Counted from the first letter of the stretch, positions 1-9,645 are shown. The stretch is 58,667 nt of DNA from Aureispira sp. CCB-QB1 (GCA_945870185.1 CAMBRK010000023.1:1-58667), one strand, 5' to 3'. Notes: a model not told the origin generated them from the sequence alone. Program-made: numbers and translations.

Positions 1-14
1 GTTATTATTGTTTA

Positions 15-79
15 ATCACGCCATGTCGTGACTTCGCTTGTTTGTTATGTTGTGATTTCGGCTCCTTCGCCGCGGCGAA
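15..79. repeat. Dispersed palindromic intergenic repeat, copy 1
   Basis: The sequence holds two palindromes: CACGCCATGTCGTG at 17-30 and the perfect TTCGCCGCGGCGAA at 66-79, joined by a diverged linker. The same two palindromes in the same order recur at 45225-45312. No open frame here looks coding. Both copies lie just beyond the 3' end of a minus-strand gene whose last codons run into CCTTAACC-type sequence. This is seen directly; the function is unknown. Confidence 0.7.
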
Positions 80-170
80 TACACTTCGACGATGCTCAGT
101 TTGACACACACAATAACCAAGATTTGCTTTAAAGTTGTGCGATTTGCTAAGTTGTTGCGCATCCCTTTTC

Positions 171-206
171 TCCACCTTCTCAACAATCTCCACCTTCTCA
201 ACAATC
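171..206. repeat. Two tandem 18-bp direct repeats
   Basis: The 18-bp unit TCCACCTTCTCAACAATC occurs twice head to tail (171-188 and 189-206), touching the stop codon of the cysteine desulfurase gene. It is a short perfect duplication in non-coding DNA, likely prone to slippage. Confidence 0.8.
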
Positions 207-1333
207 TAAACCTTAACCTTCGTCATTTCCTTCAGCTTTTCGATGGTATATTGTATTTCTTCCATGGTATTCATATCAGAGAAGGAAAATCTTATCGTTT
301 TGCGATCCGGAGGATGACCTATGGCTTGTATCACATGAGAGTCTTCTTCGATACCGGCACTACACGCACTTCCTGATGAGGCTGATATGCCTGCTATATC
401 GAGATTCATGACCAAAAGATCTACTTTGGGGCCTGGCGGAAAGGAAACACTCAGTACGTGATGCAAAAACATATCATCCTGTCGGCCATTGTATTTGATA
501 TCATCAAAAAAACGATCTAATCCATCTTTGAATTCACTTCTGAGCGTCGAAACTTTTTCGCGCCATGCCATCATGTTTTCATTTGCGATCTCAAGAGCTA
601 CTGCCAATCCGGCAATACCTATTAAATTTTCTGTACCTGCGCGCATATTTCTTTCCTGGGCACCACCATGTATGAAAGGTGACAACATATTTTCATTACT
701 GATAAAGACAAAACCTACGCCTTTGGGGCCATGAAATTTGTGGGCCGATCCTGCTAAAAAATGTATTTTGGATTGTTGCACATCTATGGGATATTTACCC
801 ATGGTCTGTACCGTGTCACAATGAAAACGTGCACCATATTGATGACATAACTGGCCAATACGGTTGACGTCTGCCATCGTACCTATTTCGTTATTGCCAT
901 GCATTATCGATACCAACGTTTTTTTGTTGGAATCTTTTAATAAAGACTCCAACTGTGTGTAATCCAAGGTGCCTTCGTGATCTACAGACAACATGGCGGT
1001 ATCACAACCATGAAGATGATCCAACGTATGTAGGATACAGTGATGTTCGGTAGGCGATGAAATGATACGCTGTACACCTAAGTCTTCCACAGATTTGATT
1101 AGTATCATATTGTGAGCCTCGGTGGCACTTGAAGTAAAAAAAACTTCACCTATAGATGCGTTGATGATTTTGGCTACTGTCTTTCTGGATTGTTCGATGA
1201 TGCTTTTAGCTTTTCTTCCGTGTTGATGTATAGAAGAAGGATTACCATAAATATCTCGCATGATTTCTGTCATTTTGTGGATGACTTCTTCATGCATTGG
1301 TGTGGTAGAAGCATTGTCTAAATAAACGCGCAT
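206..1333 (-). CDS. Cysteine desulfurase (IscS/NifS family)
   Basis: This 375-aa protein is a PLP-dependent enzyme of the class V aminotransferase fold that takes sulfur from L-cysteine onto its own cysteine for Fe-S cluster or thio-cofactor synthesis in the cytoplasm. The N-terminus LDNASTTP, the PLP-binding lysine K199 in SAHKFHGPKG, the RAGTEN motif near 231-236 and the persulfide cysteine C324 in SSGSACSAG are all present, so it should be active. Length is normal for the family. It lies 4 bp downstream of the vWA-type membrane protein gene and is probably co-transcribed with it. No IscU or Suf gene is nearby, so which scaffold or tRNA-thiolation partner it serves cannot be told; the loop around C324 suggests the IscS/NifS rather than SufS group. 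Confidence 0.93.
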   Translation of the reverse strand: MRVYLDNASTTPMHEEVIHKMTEIMRDIYGNPSSIHQHGRKAKSIIEQSRKTVAKIINASIGEVFFTSSATEAHNMILIKSVEDLGVQRIISSPTEHHCILHTLDHLHGCDTAMLSVDHEGTLDYTQLESLLKDSNKKTLVSIMHGNNEIGTMADVNRIGQLCHQYGARFHCDTVQTMGKYPIDVQQSKIHFLAGSAHKFHGPKGVGFVFISNENMLSPFIHGGAQERNMRAGTENLIGIAGLAVALEIANENMMAWREKVSTLRSEFKDGLDRFFDDIKYNGRQDDMFLHHVLSVSFPPGPKVDLLVMNLDIAGISASSGSACSAGIEEDSHVIQAIGHPPDRKTIRFSFSDMNTMEEIQYTIEKLKEMTKVKV

Positions 1334-1337
1334 GACT

Positions 1338-3440
1338 TTAATAATTACCGAAATACCGTCTCAAAAACCATTCTAAGCTTAAAAGTCCTAATATGAGAAA
1401 AAATAACCATTTCAAATGGATGATCGCCTTAGTACTACTGGTCTGGTAGAGCACGGGCTTGATATTTTCGTTTTGGAGCAAGATGTCTTTAAGTGTTGAA
1501 ATATCTTTGGGATAAATCATTTTACCATTATACTGCGAACTCAAACTTTTTAATAGCCCATGTCTTGCGGTTAGGTCGTATTGTTCCAATTGGACCGCTT
1601 CGATATTGAACTTTCCAACAGCAGTCAAGGCTTTATTGTTGGAAGTAGTCGTAGCCGTATAACTATAGGAACCTTGAGCAAATAGATCAGCATTGAGCGT
1701 ATAATAATTTTGAGTTTTAGAGAAAGTGAAATTATACTCTTTGCCTGATTCATCTTTAATGACTAGTTTGACTTCGGGCTCATTGATCATTTCATAACTA
1801 TCATTGTATAGCTGTGCATCAAAATATACTTGCTCGTTGTCTTTATACAAGTTTTTTGATGTGTTGGCCCTGAATTTTCTTTTATCAGTCTTTACAGAAG
1901 TAAGCAAAATGGTTTTTCCGACGAGTTCACTGACTAAATTATAGTTTTTGTGTTGAAGAAAATCAAAAAGTCTCCATTTCCAGATACCTTCTCCACAGAA
2001 TACAGTGGTTTTGATACCGTTTTTCTCATCGAAAGCGATCAGTGGATAGTTGGTTTTAACTTTTTTGATGTTTTGAAATAAATAGACATTCCCTGTGCCA
2101 GCAGTCTTGTATTCTCCAAAAGGAGTGGTCAACGGTGGAAAGGTTTTGAGTTTAGTCTTTAAATCATCACTTGTCGTAAAAAGGCTGAATCCACCATTAA
2201 ACTCTGCCTGAATTTCTTCTTTATTCTTACTGTTTCCCACAATCTTGATCACATCTTGAGCATTATTAAACTTAGGGAGCGATGTTTGAAGTCCCACAAC
2301 GAATATTTTAGGAATATTATTCTTAGTAATCTGACTGAGGATACCTGATATATCTGCTGTCTCTGAAGGGAGATTATGGAGTATGATTAAGTTATAATTG
2401 GCAATATTTTCTTTAAAGTCATTGACGTAAGAAATTTGAGCATCATAATTTTTATTCTCTGTAATAATGTTTTTTAGTGCTCCTAAATCCGGATGTGGTG
2501 CATTGGCGAGCAATAATATTTTTTGTCTTGCATCCAAAATTTCAACAAAAAACTCTTTGACATTATTTTTGGAATTGAACTCACCGCTCACGGGACTTAA
2601 CGAGACTCTATATCTGATGACTCCACTTTGATTGGCTTCTATGATTAAATTTTTAGTAGTAAAGAAGTTGTTACTATTTACATTGATAGTCTCTTCACTG
2701 ATTCTTTTGGTTACTCCTCCACTGATCATTTCCAGCACTAGTTTGGACGTAGCACCAGCACAATTGTTGGATGAGATATCCACTTGTACGGGAAATTTGT
2801 CGCCTAGGTAAGCGATTTTATTGTAAAGAACATTCTGAAATAATAAATCCTTGCGTTGTACTGTATCTCCCAAAGCGATGGTGTACAATGGGGCATTAAT
2901 ACCATGATTGGAATATAAGGGATTACTACCTTCATTGTAAATACCATCAGTTCCTAAGATGACAGCACCCAAGTTTTGGTCACTTAAATTCTCAGAAATA
3001 TACTTAAATACATGATTAAGATTACTGCTTTTATCTGTTAAGCTATCCTTGTAGGCGGTATGTACCTCACTACCAAAAGATATTTTTTTAACTTCAAATT
3101 TTCCAGCTAGGTCTTCTGATAATTCCTGTATTTTTTGGTTATAAAGGTCTTGATTTTGTTTAGATTCGCCAGTTGCAATAGATTCTGACCTATCTGAAGC
3201 AATGACCACTAGTGGTGTTTTGATATCTTCTTTTGTCGTCTTGACAAATGGAGACAATAACAATAATGAAATCATAAATACACTCAATGCACGTAATGCG
3301 GCAAGAGAGCGTTTGAACCAAACACTATATTCAGCAAATCTTATATCTCTAAAATACATCAAAAATGCATACCCGATACCTAAAGCTAAGCAAAAAATCA
3401 AATACCACCAAGGATATGAAAAACTAAATGTACTAATCAC
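1338..3440 (-). CDS. vWA-like membrane protein
   Basis: A 700-aa protein with two N-terminal membrane segments (about 11-29 and 48-65), a von Willebrand A-like domain beginning at about residue 76 with the MIDAS-type DRSES motif at 83-87, a long beta-rich periplasmic part and a C-terminal membrane segment close to the last 25 residues. This layout is common in Bacteroidota proteins related to the BatA/BatB group, but no other aerotolerance-operon gene is present, so no specific role is claimed. It is the first gene of a two-gene minus-strand unit with the cysteine desulfurase. A near-consensus -7 box (AATCTTTG on the minus strand, 3463-3470) lies about 23 bp before the start codon. Confidence 0.75.
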   Translation of the reverse strand: MISTFSFSYPWWYLIFCLALGIGYAFLMYFRDIRFAEYSVWFKRSLAALRALSVFMISLLLLSPFVKTTKEDIKTPLVVIASDRSESIATGESKQNQDLYNQKIQELSEDLAGKFEVKKISFGSEVHTAYKDSLTDKSSNLNHVFKYISENLSDQNLGAVILGTDGIYNEGSNPLYSNHGINAPLYTIALGDTVQRKDLLFQNVLYNKIAYLGDKFPVQVDISSNNCAGATSKLVLEMISGGVTKRISEETINVNSNNFFTTKNLIIEANQSGVIRYRVSLSPVSGEFNSKNNVKEFFVEILDARQKILLLANAPHPDLGALKNIITENKNYDAQISYVNDFKENIANYNLIILHNLPSETADISGILSQITKNNIPKIFVVGLQTSLPKFNNAQDVIKIVGNSKNKEEIQAEFNGGFSLFTTSDDLKTKLKTFPPLTTPFGEYKTAGTGNVYLFQNIKKVKTNYPLIAFDEKNGIKTTVFCGEGIWKWRLFDFLQHKNYNLVSELVGKTILLTSVKTDKRKFRANTSKNLYKDNEQVYFDAQLYNDSYEMINEPEVKLVIKDESGKEYNFTFSKTQNYYTLNADLFAQGSYSYTATTTSNNKALTAVGKFNIEAVQLEQYDLTARHGLLKSLSSQYNGKMIYPKDISTLKDILLQNENIKPVLYQTSSTKAIIHLKWLFFLILGLLSLEWFLRRYFGNY

Positions 3441-3617
3441 GTGTTCTTATTAAATTATCGTGCAAAGATTAAAAAAAGGTCCGTATTTCTACAAATATTC
3501 TCAAACAATACACATTTAAATTTATTATCCTAAATGCACAAAAACTACTTAGGTTTAAAATATGTTATTCGATTGTAATGTTTTCGCCAATTTAAACGTT
3601 TTAAAATAAAAAAAGAT

Positions 3618-4895
3618 TTGATGAAGATACTTTTAAGTTTGATTTTAGCTTTGACTATGTCGTTATCATTGAGTGCTTCTTACCTTTTAGTACCCATGGA
3701 ATATGAAAAACAAGCAAATCATCTGAAGGCCTACGGAATAACCTATTGGGTGATCAATCAAGGTATAGAAGCTTATTGGCTTTTAAATTATAAAGGTGGT
3801 AGTTTTGCTTTTCCCCACACCAAAGGCTTAGAAAGCGAACTTAAAGTTAGAGGAGTAAGTTACAATGTTATTTCAAATGCTCAATGGATAAGCATCAGAA
3901 CAGATATTGCAAATCCCGAGCTCAACCAAGAAGTAATTAAGTTAGAAAAGGCACCCAAAATTGCAGTATACACTCCTGACTTTAATCCTAAAGGCAATAG
4001 AATCCAGCCTTGGGACGATGCAGTGACTCTGGTATTGACCTATGCGGAAATTCCATTTGAAAAAGTGTATGATCGGGAAGTGTTAGAAGGTAAATTGGCC
4101 CAATATGATTGGTTGCATTTGCATCATGAAGATTTTACAGGCCAATATGGTAAGTTTTATGCTAGTCAAGGTGGTACGCCATGGTATAAGCTCAATCAAC
4201 AAAAGACGGAAGAACTGTCAAAAAGTTTGGGATTTAGTAAAGTTTCACAACTAAAATTGGCTGTAGCTAAAAAAATAAAAGAATATGTCAACGCGGGTGG
4301 ATTTATGTTTGCCATGTGCTCTGCAACAGATACTTATGATATTGCTTTGGCCGCTGAAGGTTTGGATATTTGTGCAGAAATGTACGATGGCGATGGATAT
4401 GATCCAAATGCACAAAGTAAGCTAGACTTCAATAAGACTTTTGCATTCAAGGATTTTTCTATCATTCTGAATCCTGTCACATATGAACACTCGGATATAG
4501 ATAACAAGAACCGAAGTGTGACTCCAGAAGTGGACTACTTTAACCTTTTTGAATTTTCGGCAAAATGGGATCCAATACCTACTATGCTATGCCAAAACCA
4601 CACAACTACGGTAAAAGGATTTATGGGGCAATCTACCTCCTTTAAAAAATCTCTTTTAAAATCTGACGTGCTTGTTTTGGGGGATACTAAAGCGGCTTCT
4701 GAAGTGAGATATATTCATGGTACTCATGGATATGGAACATGGACCTATTATGGTGGACACGACCCGGAAGATTATCAGCATTTTGTAAATGATCCAGAAA
4801 CAGACTTAAACTTACACCCTAATAGTCCTGGATATAGGCTGATACTTAATAATATTTTATTTCCAGCAGCACAAAAGAAGAAAAGGAAAACATAA
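3618..4895 (+). CDS. Secreted protein of the family named 'asparagine synthetase B' in Bacteroidota
   Basis: A 425-aa protein with an N-terminal signal peptide (about residues 1-20, ending near SLSAS). Related Bacteroidota proteins are often labelled asparagine synthetase B, but neither the N-terminal Cys2 glutaminase nor the ATP-pyrophosphatase motif is visible. Instead the middle (about 110-260) looks like a ThuA/class I amidotransferase-type flavodoxin fold: KIAVYTPDF starts the first strand, HLHHEDF follows, and a GGFMFAMCSATDT turn carries a candidate nucleophilic cysteine. A conserved GTHGYGTWTYYGGHDPED segment follows near the C-terminus. The role is unknown; the family name is probably wrong. 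It stands alone between divergent and codirectional neighbours. Confidence 0.7.
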   Translation: MMKILLSLILALTMSLSLSASYLLVPMEYEKQANHLKAYGITYWVINQGIEAYWLLNYKGGSFAFPHTKGLESELKVRGVSYNVISNAQWISIRTDIANPELNQEVIKLEKAPKIAVYTPDFNPKGNRIQPWDDAVTLVLTYAEIPFEKVYDREVLEGKLAQYDWLHLHHEDFTGQYGKFYASQGGTPWYKLNQQKTEELSKSLGFSKVSQLKLAVAKKIKEYVNAGGFMFAMCSATDTYDIALAAEGLDICAEMYDGDGYDPNAQSKLDFNKTFAFKDFSIILNPVTYEHSDIDNKNRSVTPEVDYFNLFEFSAKWDPIPTMLCQNHTTTVKGFMGQSTSFKKSLLKSDVLVLGDTKAASEVRYIHGTHGYGTWTYYGGHDPEDYQHFVNDPETDLNLHPNSPGYRLILNNILFPAAQKKKRKT

Positions 4896-5003
4896 TCTAT
4901 ACATCTTCTTTTCAAGAACAAAAAATAGAAAACAAAAGATAACGTTTTTTGTTAATACCATTAATTTTGAATTCAATCGTTTAATATAAAATCAACTTTA
5001 AAT

Positions 5004-5417
5004 ATGTATCCTGCAGAATTAACCATTCCTATTGCAAAGGATTTAACAGATTTCGGATTTGTTGGCATGGAAAATCCCAACGCTGTTAATGAAGTTTTAG
5101 ATAAAAAAGAAGGTACCACCTTATTGGTAGTCAACTCAGTATGTGGATGTGCTGCTGCAAATGCTAGGCCAGGTGCTAAAATGGCTGTAGCTCATGGTAA
5201 AAAACCTGATCATCTAGTCACAGTCTTCGCTGGCGTTGATAAAGAGGCAGTGGATAGAGCTAGAGAGTTTTTACTTCCTTATCCTCCATCATCGCCATGT
5301 ATCGCACTATTCAAAGATGGCAAATTAGTACACATGCTGGAAAGAAGACACATAGAAGGTAACTCCGCACAAACTATAGCGCACAATCTTATACAAGCAT
5401 TTGACGTTTACTGTTAA
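5004..5417 (+). CDS. Bacilliredoxin BrxA/BrxB family protein
   Basis: A 137-aa cytosolic thioredoxin-fold protein of the YphP/YqiW family, known in Firmicutes for removing bacillithiol from oxidised proteins. The family CGC motif sits at C47-G-C49, followed by the typical AAANARPGAK stretch, and the PPSSPCIALFKDGK segment holds the cis-proline region. Length is standard. Bacillithiol use in this organism is only inferred from the family. The gene is monocistronic: a strong terminator follows within 25 bp. Confidence 0.9.
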   Translation: MYPAELTIPIAKDLTDFGFVGMENPNAVNEVLDKKEGTTLLVVNSVCGCAAANARPGAKMAVAHGKKPDHLVTVFAGVDKEAVDRAREFLLPYPPSSPCIALFKDGKLVHMLERRHIEGNSAQTIAHNLIQAFDVYC

Positions 5418-5434
5418 AATATTATTTACCAATT

Positions 5435-5474
5435 AAAAAGGGGATCAAGCCATTAGCTTTGATCCCCTTTTTTG
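5435..5474. terminator. Bidirectional intrinsic terminator
   Basis: GGGGATCAAG at 5440-5449 pairs with the complementary arm ending GATCCCC at 5467. A five-A run lies on the left and a six-T run on the right, so the hairpin can end transcription from both the plus-strand bacilliredoxin gene and the converging minus-strand thioredoxin gene. Confidence 0.9.
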
Positions 5475-5495
5475 TTTTACACCGAAAGCTTGATT

Positions 5496-6083
5496 TTATT
5501 TTTTGACTTTAATGGAGCAACCGATTGCTTTTGTGGTAGAAGGGTTTGGATCTTTTCCATTTTCCAATGCTGATATCGCGTTTTCTAAGTAAAATTCAGT
5601 TGCAGCATTGGCATCTTCTGCATTATTGTCTATAGCTCCTATATATTTTACTATCTTATCTTGATTGAGTAAAAAAACATGCGGAGTTTTTGTAGCCCCA
5701 AATTTTGGATAGATTTGCTGACCTTCATCAAATAAATACGGGAAAGTGAATGATTTTTCTTTAGTCCGAACGATCATCTTGTCATAGCTATCATCAGGCT
5801 TTACGGCAGGATCATTAGGGTTGATAGCGATCAACTGATAACCTTTGGAGGTATATTTTTTGGACAAATCATTGAGCCTGTCTTCATACATGACAGCATA
5901 AGGACAGTGGTTACAGGTAAATACAATAATATAACCTTTGGCTTTAGGAAAACTATTCATGCTGATCATTTTCCCATCTGTGGCTTTAAGGGAAAAATCA
6001 GCAGCTTTATCGCCTATTTGATATCCAGAAACAGCAGGGTTGTTACCCAAAACATTGAATAAAATGGTAAATAATAAAAACAT
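5496..6083 (-). CDS. Thioredoxin-fold peroxiredoxin/ResA-like protein
   Basis: A 195-aa thiol-disulfide protein of the AhpC/TSA-redoxin superfamily with a probable signal peptide or membrane anchor in the first 18 residues. The active site is FTCNHCPYA with C57 and C60, a CxxC variant typical of Bacteroidota 'thioredoxin family' periplasmic proteins. A cis-proline region is seen at KTPHVFLL. It follows the TlpA-like gene by 12 bp on the same strand, so the two likely form a periplasmic redox pair. Its substrate is unknown. Confidence 0.85.
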   Translation of the reverse strand: MFLLFTILFNVLGNNPAVSGYQIGDKAADFSLKATDGKMISMNSFPKAKGYIIVFTCNHCPYAVMYEDRLNDLSKKYTSKGYQLIAINPNDPAVKPDDSYDKMIVRTKEKSFTFPYLFDEGQQIYPKFGATKTPHVFLLNQDKIVKYIGAIDNNAEDANAATEFYLENAISALENGKDPNPSTTKAIGCSIKVKK

Positions 6084-6095
6084 TTGTTTGAAATT

Positions 6096-6596
6096 TTATG
6101 ATTTAATAAATGAATAGATCCATGTGCTGAGCTCATCTGCGGAGTCAAATTCTTGTTCGACAAATGCTCTTTGCTGCCCGCGGAGTAGTAGGGTAGCAGG
6201 GATAGAACCTGACCATTCCGGACTAACTTTGTTGAGCCATTGGTTATAATTTTTATCAGCCATAAAAACGACTTGTGAGGTTAGTTTTCTTTTTTCAATA
6301 AAAGGTATCAAATGTGAATCGATTTGTTTGGCAAAGTCCAGGCTTACCAAAATCACTTTTACCGCTTTATTTTTACTTTCTAAATTCAATTGTTCAAAAT
6401 AAGGTAATTCTTGGACACAGGGTTTGCACCAAGTAGCCCAAAAGTTAATCACGTAAGTAGTATCTGACTCTAAATCCAAAGAAGGCTCCAATACATCGTA
6501 ACTCTCTAGTACTTTAACTTGATGCTGACTATGAATGGTTGTCAAGTGAAAAGACAGCATTATTGGGAGTAATATAATTGTTTTTAAAGCGCTCAA
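6096..6596 (-). CDS. TlpA-family disulfide reductase
   Basis: A 166-aa periplasmic thioredoxin-like protein. An N-terminal signal peptide (about 1-23) precedes the redox motif FWATWCKPCVQELP with C57 and C60, and the cis-proline loop is SIPATLLL. The start is a TTG codon: the first ATG, twelve codons later, would remove most of the signal peptide, so TTG is preferred. It is the first gene of a two-gene unit with the downstream CNHC thioredoxin-fold gene. Members of the family reduce cytochrome c maturation or copper-site proteins; the partner here is not visible. Confidence 0.85.
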   Translation of the reverse strand: MSALKTIILLPIMLSFHLTTIHSQHQVKVLESYDVLEPSLDLESDTTYVINFWATWCKPCVQELPYFEQLNLESKNKAVKVILVSLDFAKQIDSHLIPFIEKRKLTSQVVFMADKNYNQWLNKVSPEWSGSIPATLLLRGQQRAFVEQEFDSADELSTWIYSFIKS

Positions 6597-6819
6597 TTTA
6601 AGTTTTCGATTTATTAAATAAATAAAAAGTTCTACATAGCTGAATTGAACATATTTTATTCACAAATGTTTGAAAATGCGAATTTCATTCTTAATTCTTT
6701 TATACTTAGTGGTTACCTGTAAGGATATTTTTATTTTCTGATAGTCTTTAACTGAGTATAAAGGTTTTTTGTTTAATTTCGCACCTTCAAATGATGATCA
6801 ATAAAAAATAGTTTAAATA

Positions 6820-7806
6820 ATGGGTAGAATATTGACTTTAAGAGATGCATTGGGTGAAGCCATGTCTGAAGAAATGAGAAGAGACGAAAATGTCTTTTTA
6901 ATGGGAGAAGAAGTGGCCGAATACAATGGAGCGTATAAGGTTAGCAAAGGAATGTTGGACGAATTTGGACCAAGAAGAGTTATCGATACACCTATCGCAG
7001 AGTTAGGATTCACAGGTATAGGTGTGGGTGCTGCTATGAACGGGCTACGACCTATTATAGAATTTATGACATGGAATTTTGCAGTTTTAGCTTTTGACCA
7101 AATAGTCAACAATGCGGCAAAAACATTGTCTCAATCAGCAGGACAATTTATGTGTCCTATAGTTTTCAGAGGACCATCAGGTTCTGCCGGGCAGCTAGCA
7201 CAACAGCATTCTCAGACCTTTGAAAGCTGGATGGCCAATATTCCTGGAATCAAAGTGATTTCGTGTATTGATCCAGCTGATGCTAAGGGATTGCTCAAAG
7301 CTGCTATCAGAGATAATGACCCTGTGTGTGTGATGGAGTCAGAAATGTTTTATGGATTGAAAGGCGAAGTTCCTGATGGAGACTATGTTGTACCTATCGG
7401 AAAGGCAGCGATCAGAAGGGCAGGTACTGATGTGACCATCGTATCGTACAATAAGATGATAGAAGTAGCTAAAGAAGCTGCCATCGAACTCGAAAAACAA
7501 GGGATATCGGCAGAAGTCATCGACCTCAGAACGATCAGACCATTAGATCATAATACTTTAGTAGAATCTGTAAAGAAAACCAATAGAATGGTAGTGGTTG
7601 ACGAAGCTTGGCCTTTCTCAGGTGTCAGTGCAGAGATCGCTTACGAAATACAAAAATATGCTTTTGATTATCTGGATGCTCCGGTGATCAGAGTCAACTC
7701 AGCGGATACTTCGCTCCCATACGCACCTACGTTTTTGGATGAGTATCTTCCAACACCAGCCAAAGTGATCAAGGCGGTGAAAGAAGTCATGTATGTGACT
7801 AGATAA
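6820..7806 (+). CDS. pdhB: Pyruvate dehydrogenase E1 component, beta subunit
   Basis: This 328-aa protein is the beta half of the heterotetrameric, thiamine-diphosphate-dependent E1 of the pyruvate dehydrogenase complex (pyruvate to acetyl-lipoyl-E2). Family hallmarks are the EEVAEYNGAYKVSKGM segment near residues 30-45, DTPIAELGFTGIGVGAA, the QSAGQFMCPIVFRGPSG stretch and C-terminal LDAPVIRVNSADTSLPYAP. A branched-chain or acetoin E1 beta is possible on family grounds, but the sequence reads as PdhB. The E1 alpha gene is not adjacent, which is common in Bacteroidota. A TAATTTCG box (6774-6781), one mismatch from TAnnTTTG, lies about 40 bp before the ATG. Confidence 0.92.
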   Translation: MGRILTLRDALGEAMSEEMRRDENVFLMGEEVAEYNGAYKVSKGMLDEFGPRRVIDTPIAELGFTGIGVGAAMNGLRPIIEFMTWNFAVLAFDQIVNNAAKTLSQSAGQFMCPIVFRGPSGSAGQLAQQHSQTFESWMANIPGIKVISCIDPADAKGLLKAAIRDNDPVCVMESEMFYGLKGEVPDGDYVVPIGKAAIRRAGTDVTIVSYNKMIEVAKEAAIELEKQGISAEVIDLRTIRPLDHNTLVESVKKTNRMVVVDEAWPFSGVSAEIAYEIQKYAFDYLDAPVIRVNSADTSLPYAPTFLDEYLPTPAKVIKAVKEVMYVTR

Positions 7807-7825
7807 TACGAATTGATTTTACTCG

Positions 7826-7866
7826 AAAGGCCACAGGATAACTTTTATTTTGTGGCTTTTTGTTTT
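7826..7866 (+). terminator. Intrinsic terminator after pdhB
   Basis: GCCACA (7830-7835) pairs with TGTGGC (7851-7856), with flanking A and T runs extending the stem, followed by a T-rich tract. It closes the pdhB transcript. Confidence 0.75.
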
Positions 7867-7974
7867 TGAGGGATTATCCTTCTATTTGTGGTGAGCTGTG
7901 CTGTTGACCTTTTTTGCAAAACAAATACATAAATAAATTTCACATCGATTCTACAAATCCATTGGTTTTCTTAT

Positions 7975-7982
7975 TACCTTTG
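7975..7982 (+). promoter_or_regulatory. TAnnTTTG -7 box of recN
   Basis: TACCTTTG matches the Bacteroidota sigma-A -7 consensus TAnnTTTG and ends 7 bp before the recN ATG. A start of transcription a few bases downstream would give an almost leaderless mRNA. No convincing -33 TTG was found at the usual spacing. Confidence 0.5.
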
Positions 7983-7989
7983 CCTTGTT

Positions 7990-9645
7990 ATGTTGATAAA
8001 AATAGAAATACAGAATTACGCCATTATAGAAAAGCTGGAAATCGCCTTTCCGGAAGGACTTACTATAATCACGGGCGAAACGGGTGCCGGAAAATCTATC
8101 CTTTTGGGTGCCTTGGGTCTCATTATGGGCAATAGAGCGGATACCAAAGTATTGTTTGATGCGGACAAAAAATGTTTTGTAGAAGCGACTTTTGATATTT
8201 CACACTACGGTCTTAAAACCTATTTTGACGAAGAGGGCTTGGATTATCATCATGAAATGATCATCAGAAGGGAAATTGCTCCCGGTGGTAAAAGTAGAGC
8301 CTTTGTGAATGATAGTCCCGTGACCTTGGACGTGGTACAAACCATAACAGAGCAATTAATAGATATTCACCAGCAATTTGATACGCTCGATATCCAGAAG
8401 CCGGCCTTCCAATTACAAATGATCGATGCTTTGGCAGGCAACAAGACGCTTTTGGAAGACTACGCTGTAAAGTACAAGGCATATCGCCACACCTTTAAAA
8501 ATCTTGACCAGCTTCGCGAAAAGAATAGAAATGCTCATCAGGAAATCGAATTTTTGACCTTTCAAATGAGTGAATTTCAGGCAGTCCAGCTAAAAGCAGG
8601 AGAATACGATGATCTGGAAGCTACCTTACATAAATTGACCTCGGCAGAAGACATCAAAAAAAATCATACCTTGCTGGGTGTAGTGTTGGAAGATAGCGAA
8701 AATGCGTTGATTTCCCAATTGCAAAATCTGGTCAACCAATACGCTGCTGTCAAAAACCTGGACGCAATGTACGGCGATATTTATGATAGAATGATATCGG
8801 TAAAAGAAGAATTGTCAGACATCGCCCGATCAGCATCCCATATCGCAGATGATACAGAATATGATGAAGAAGCCATTCAAAATATCAACAACCGACTGAG
8901 TCAAATCAATAGATTGCTCAAAAAGCACAATGTACTGAATACTGAAGCTCTTTTGGAAATCGAAACAGATATCCAAACCAAGTTGGATGGCTTTGGTGAT
9001 TTGACCCAAGAAATAGAAAAGCTGGAATCCAGCCTGCAACTTCAAGAAACGGAGTTGAGAGCCATTGCAGATACGTTGTCTCAGGCCAGAAAGAAAGTCG
9101 TTGCGGGTTTTGAAGGTGATGTCCATGAGCTATTGGTCACCCTGTCTATGAATCATGCCCATATCAAAGTGGAAATCAAACCCTTATCTCAATTGTCTGC
9201 TACAGGATTGGATGATGTCAATATCCTTTTTTCACCCAATAAAGGCAGTGACTTTTTACCATTGAAAGATACAGCATCCGGTGGAGAGATGTCTAGGCTT
9301 ACTTTGTGTGTCAAATCTTTGGTGGCAGGAGCGATCACCTTGCCTACGCTGATATTTGATGAAATCGATGCGGGCGTTTCAGGTGATGTAGCGCAGCGTA
9401 TGGCCAAAATTCTGGAAAATCTTTCCAAAAAGCATCAGATCATCAGTATCACCCATTCACCACAGATAGCCGCCAAGGCTCAAAGCCATTATTGGGTCTA
9501 TAAGTCAGAAAATGATCACCGAACGATCACCGCTATGCGCCAACTTAGCCTAGAAGACAGAGTCACCGAAATCGCTAAGATGTTGAGTGGCAATCCGCCA
9601 ACACAAGCAGCCATAGCCAACGCCAAAGAGCTCATAGGTATTTAG
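7990..9645 (+). CDS. recN: DNA repair protein RecN
   Basis: A 551-aa SMC-like ATPase acting in recombinational repair of double-strand breaks. Walker A GETGAGKS is at about 29-36; a long coiled-coil arm spans about 150-370; the ABC signature SGGEMSRLTL and Walker B TLIFDEIDAGVSG follow, and the D-loop/switch region ISITHSPQIAAKA closes the head domain. Length matches the family. The MFS transporter gene starts 5 bp after the stop codon, so the two are probably co-transcribed although unrelated in role. Confidence 0.97.
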   Translation: MLIKIEIQNYAIIEKLEIAFPEGLTIITGETGAGKSILLGALGLIMGNRADTKVLFDADKKCFVEATFDISHYGLKTYFDEEGLDYHHEMIIRREIAPGGKSRAFVNDSPVTLDVVQTITEQLIDIHQQFDTLDIQKPAFQLQMIDALAGNKTLLEDYAVKYKAYRHTFKNLDQLREKNRNAHQEIEFLTFQMSEFQAVQLKAGEYDDLEATLHKLTSAEDIKKNHTLLGVVLEDSENALISQLQNLVNQYAAVKNLDAMYGDIYDRMISVKEELSDIARSASHIADDTEYDEEAIQNINNRLSQINRLLKKHNVLNTEALLEIETDIQTKLDGFGDLTQEIEKLESSLQLQETELRAIADTLSQARKKVVAGFEGDVHELLVTLSMNHAHIKVEIKPLSQLSATGLDDVNILFSPNKGSDFLPLKDTASGGEMSRLTLCVKSLVAGAITLPTLIFDEIDAGVSGDVAQRMAKILENLSKKHQIISITHSPQIAAKAQSHYWVYKSENDHRTITAMRQLSLEDRVTEIAKMLSGNPPTQAAIANAKELIGI

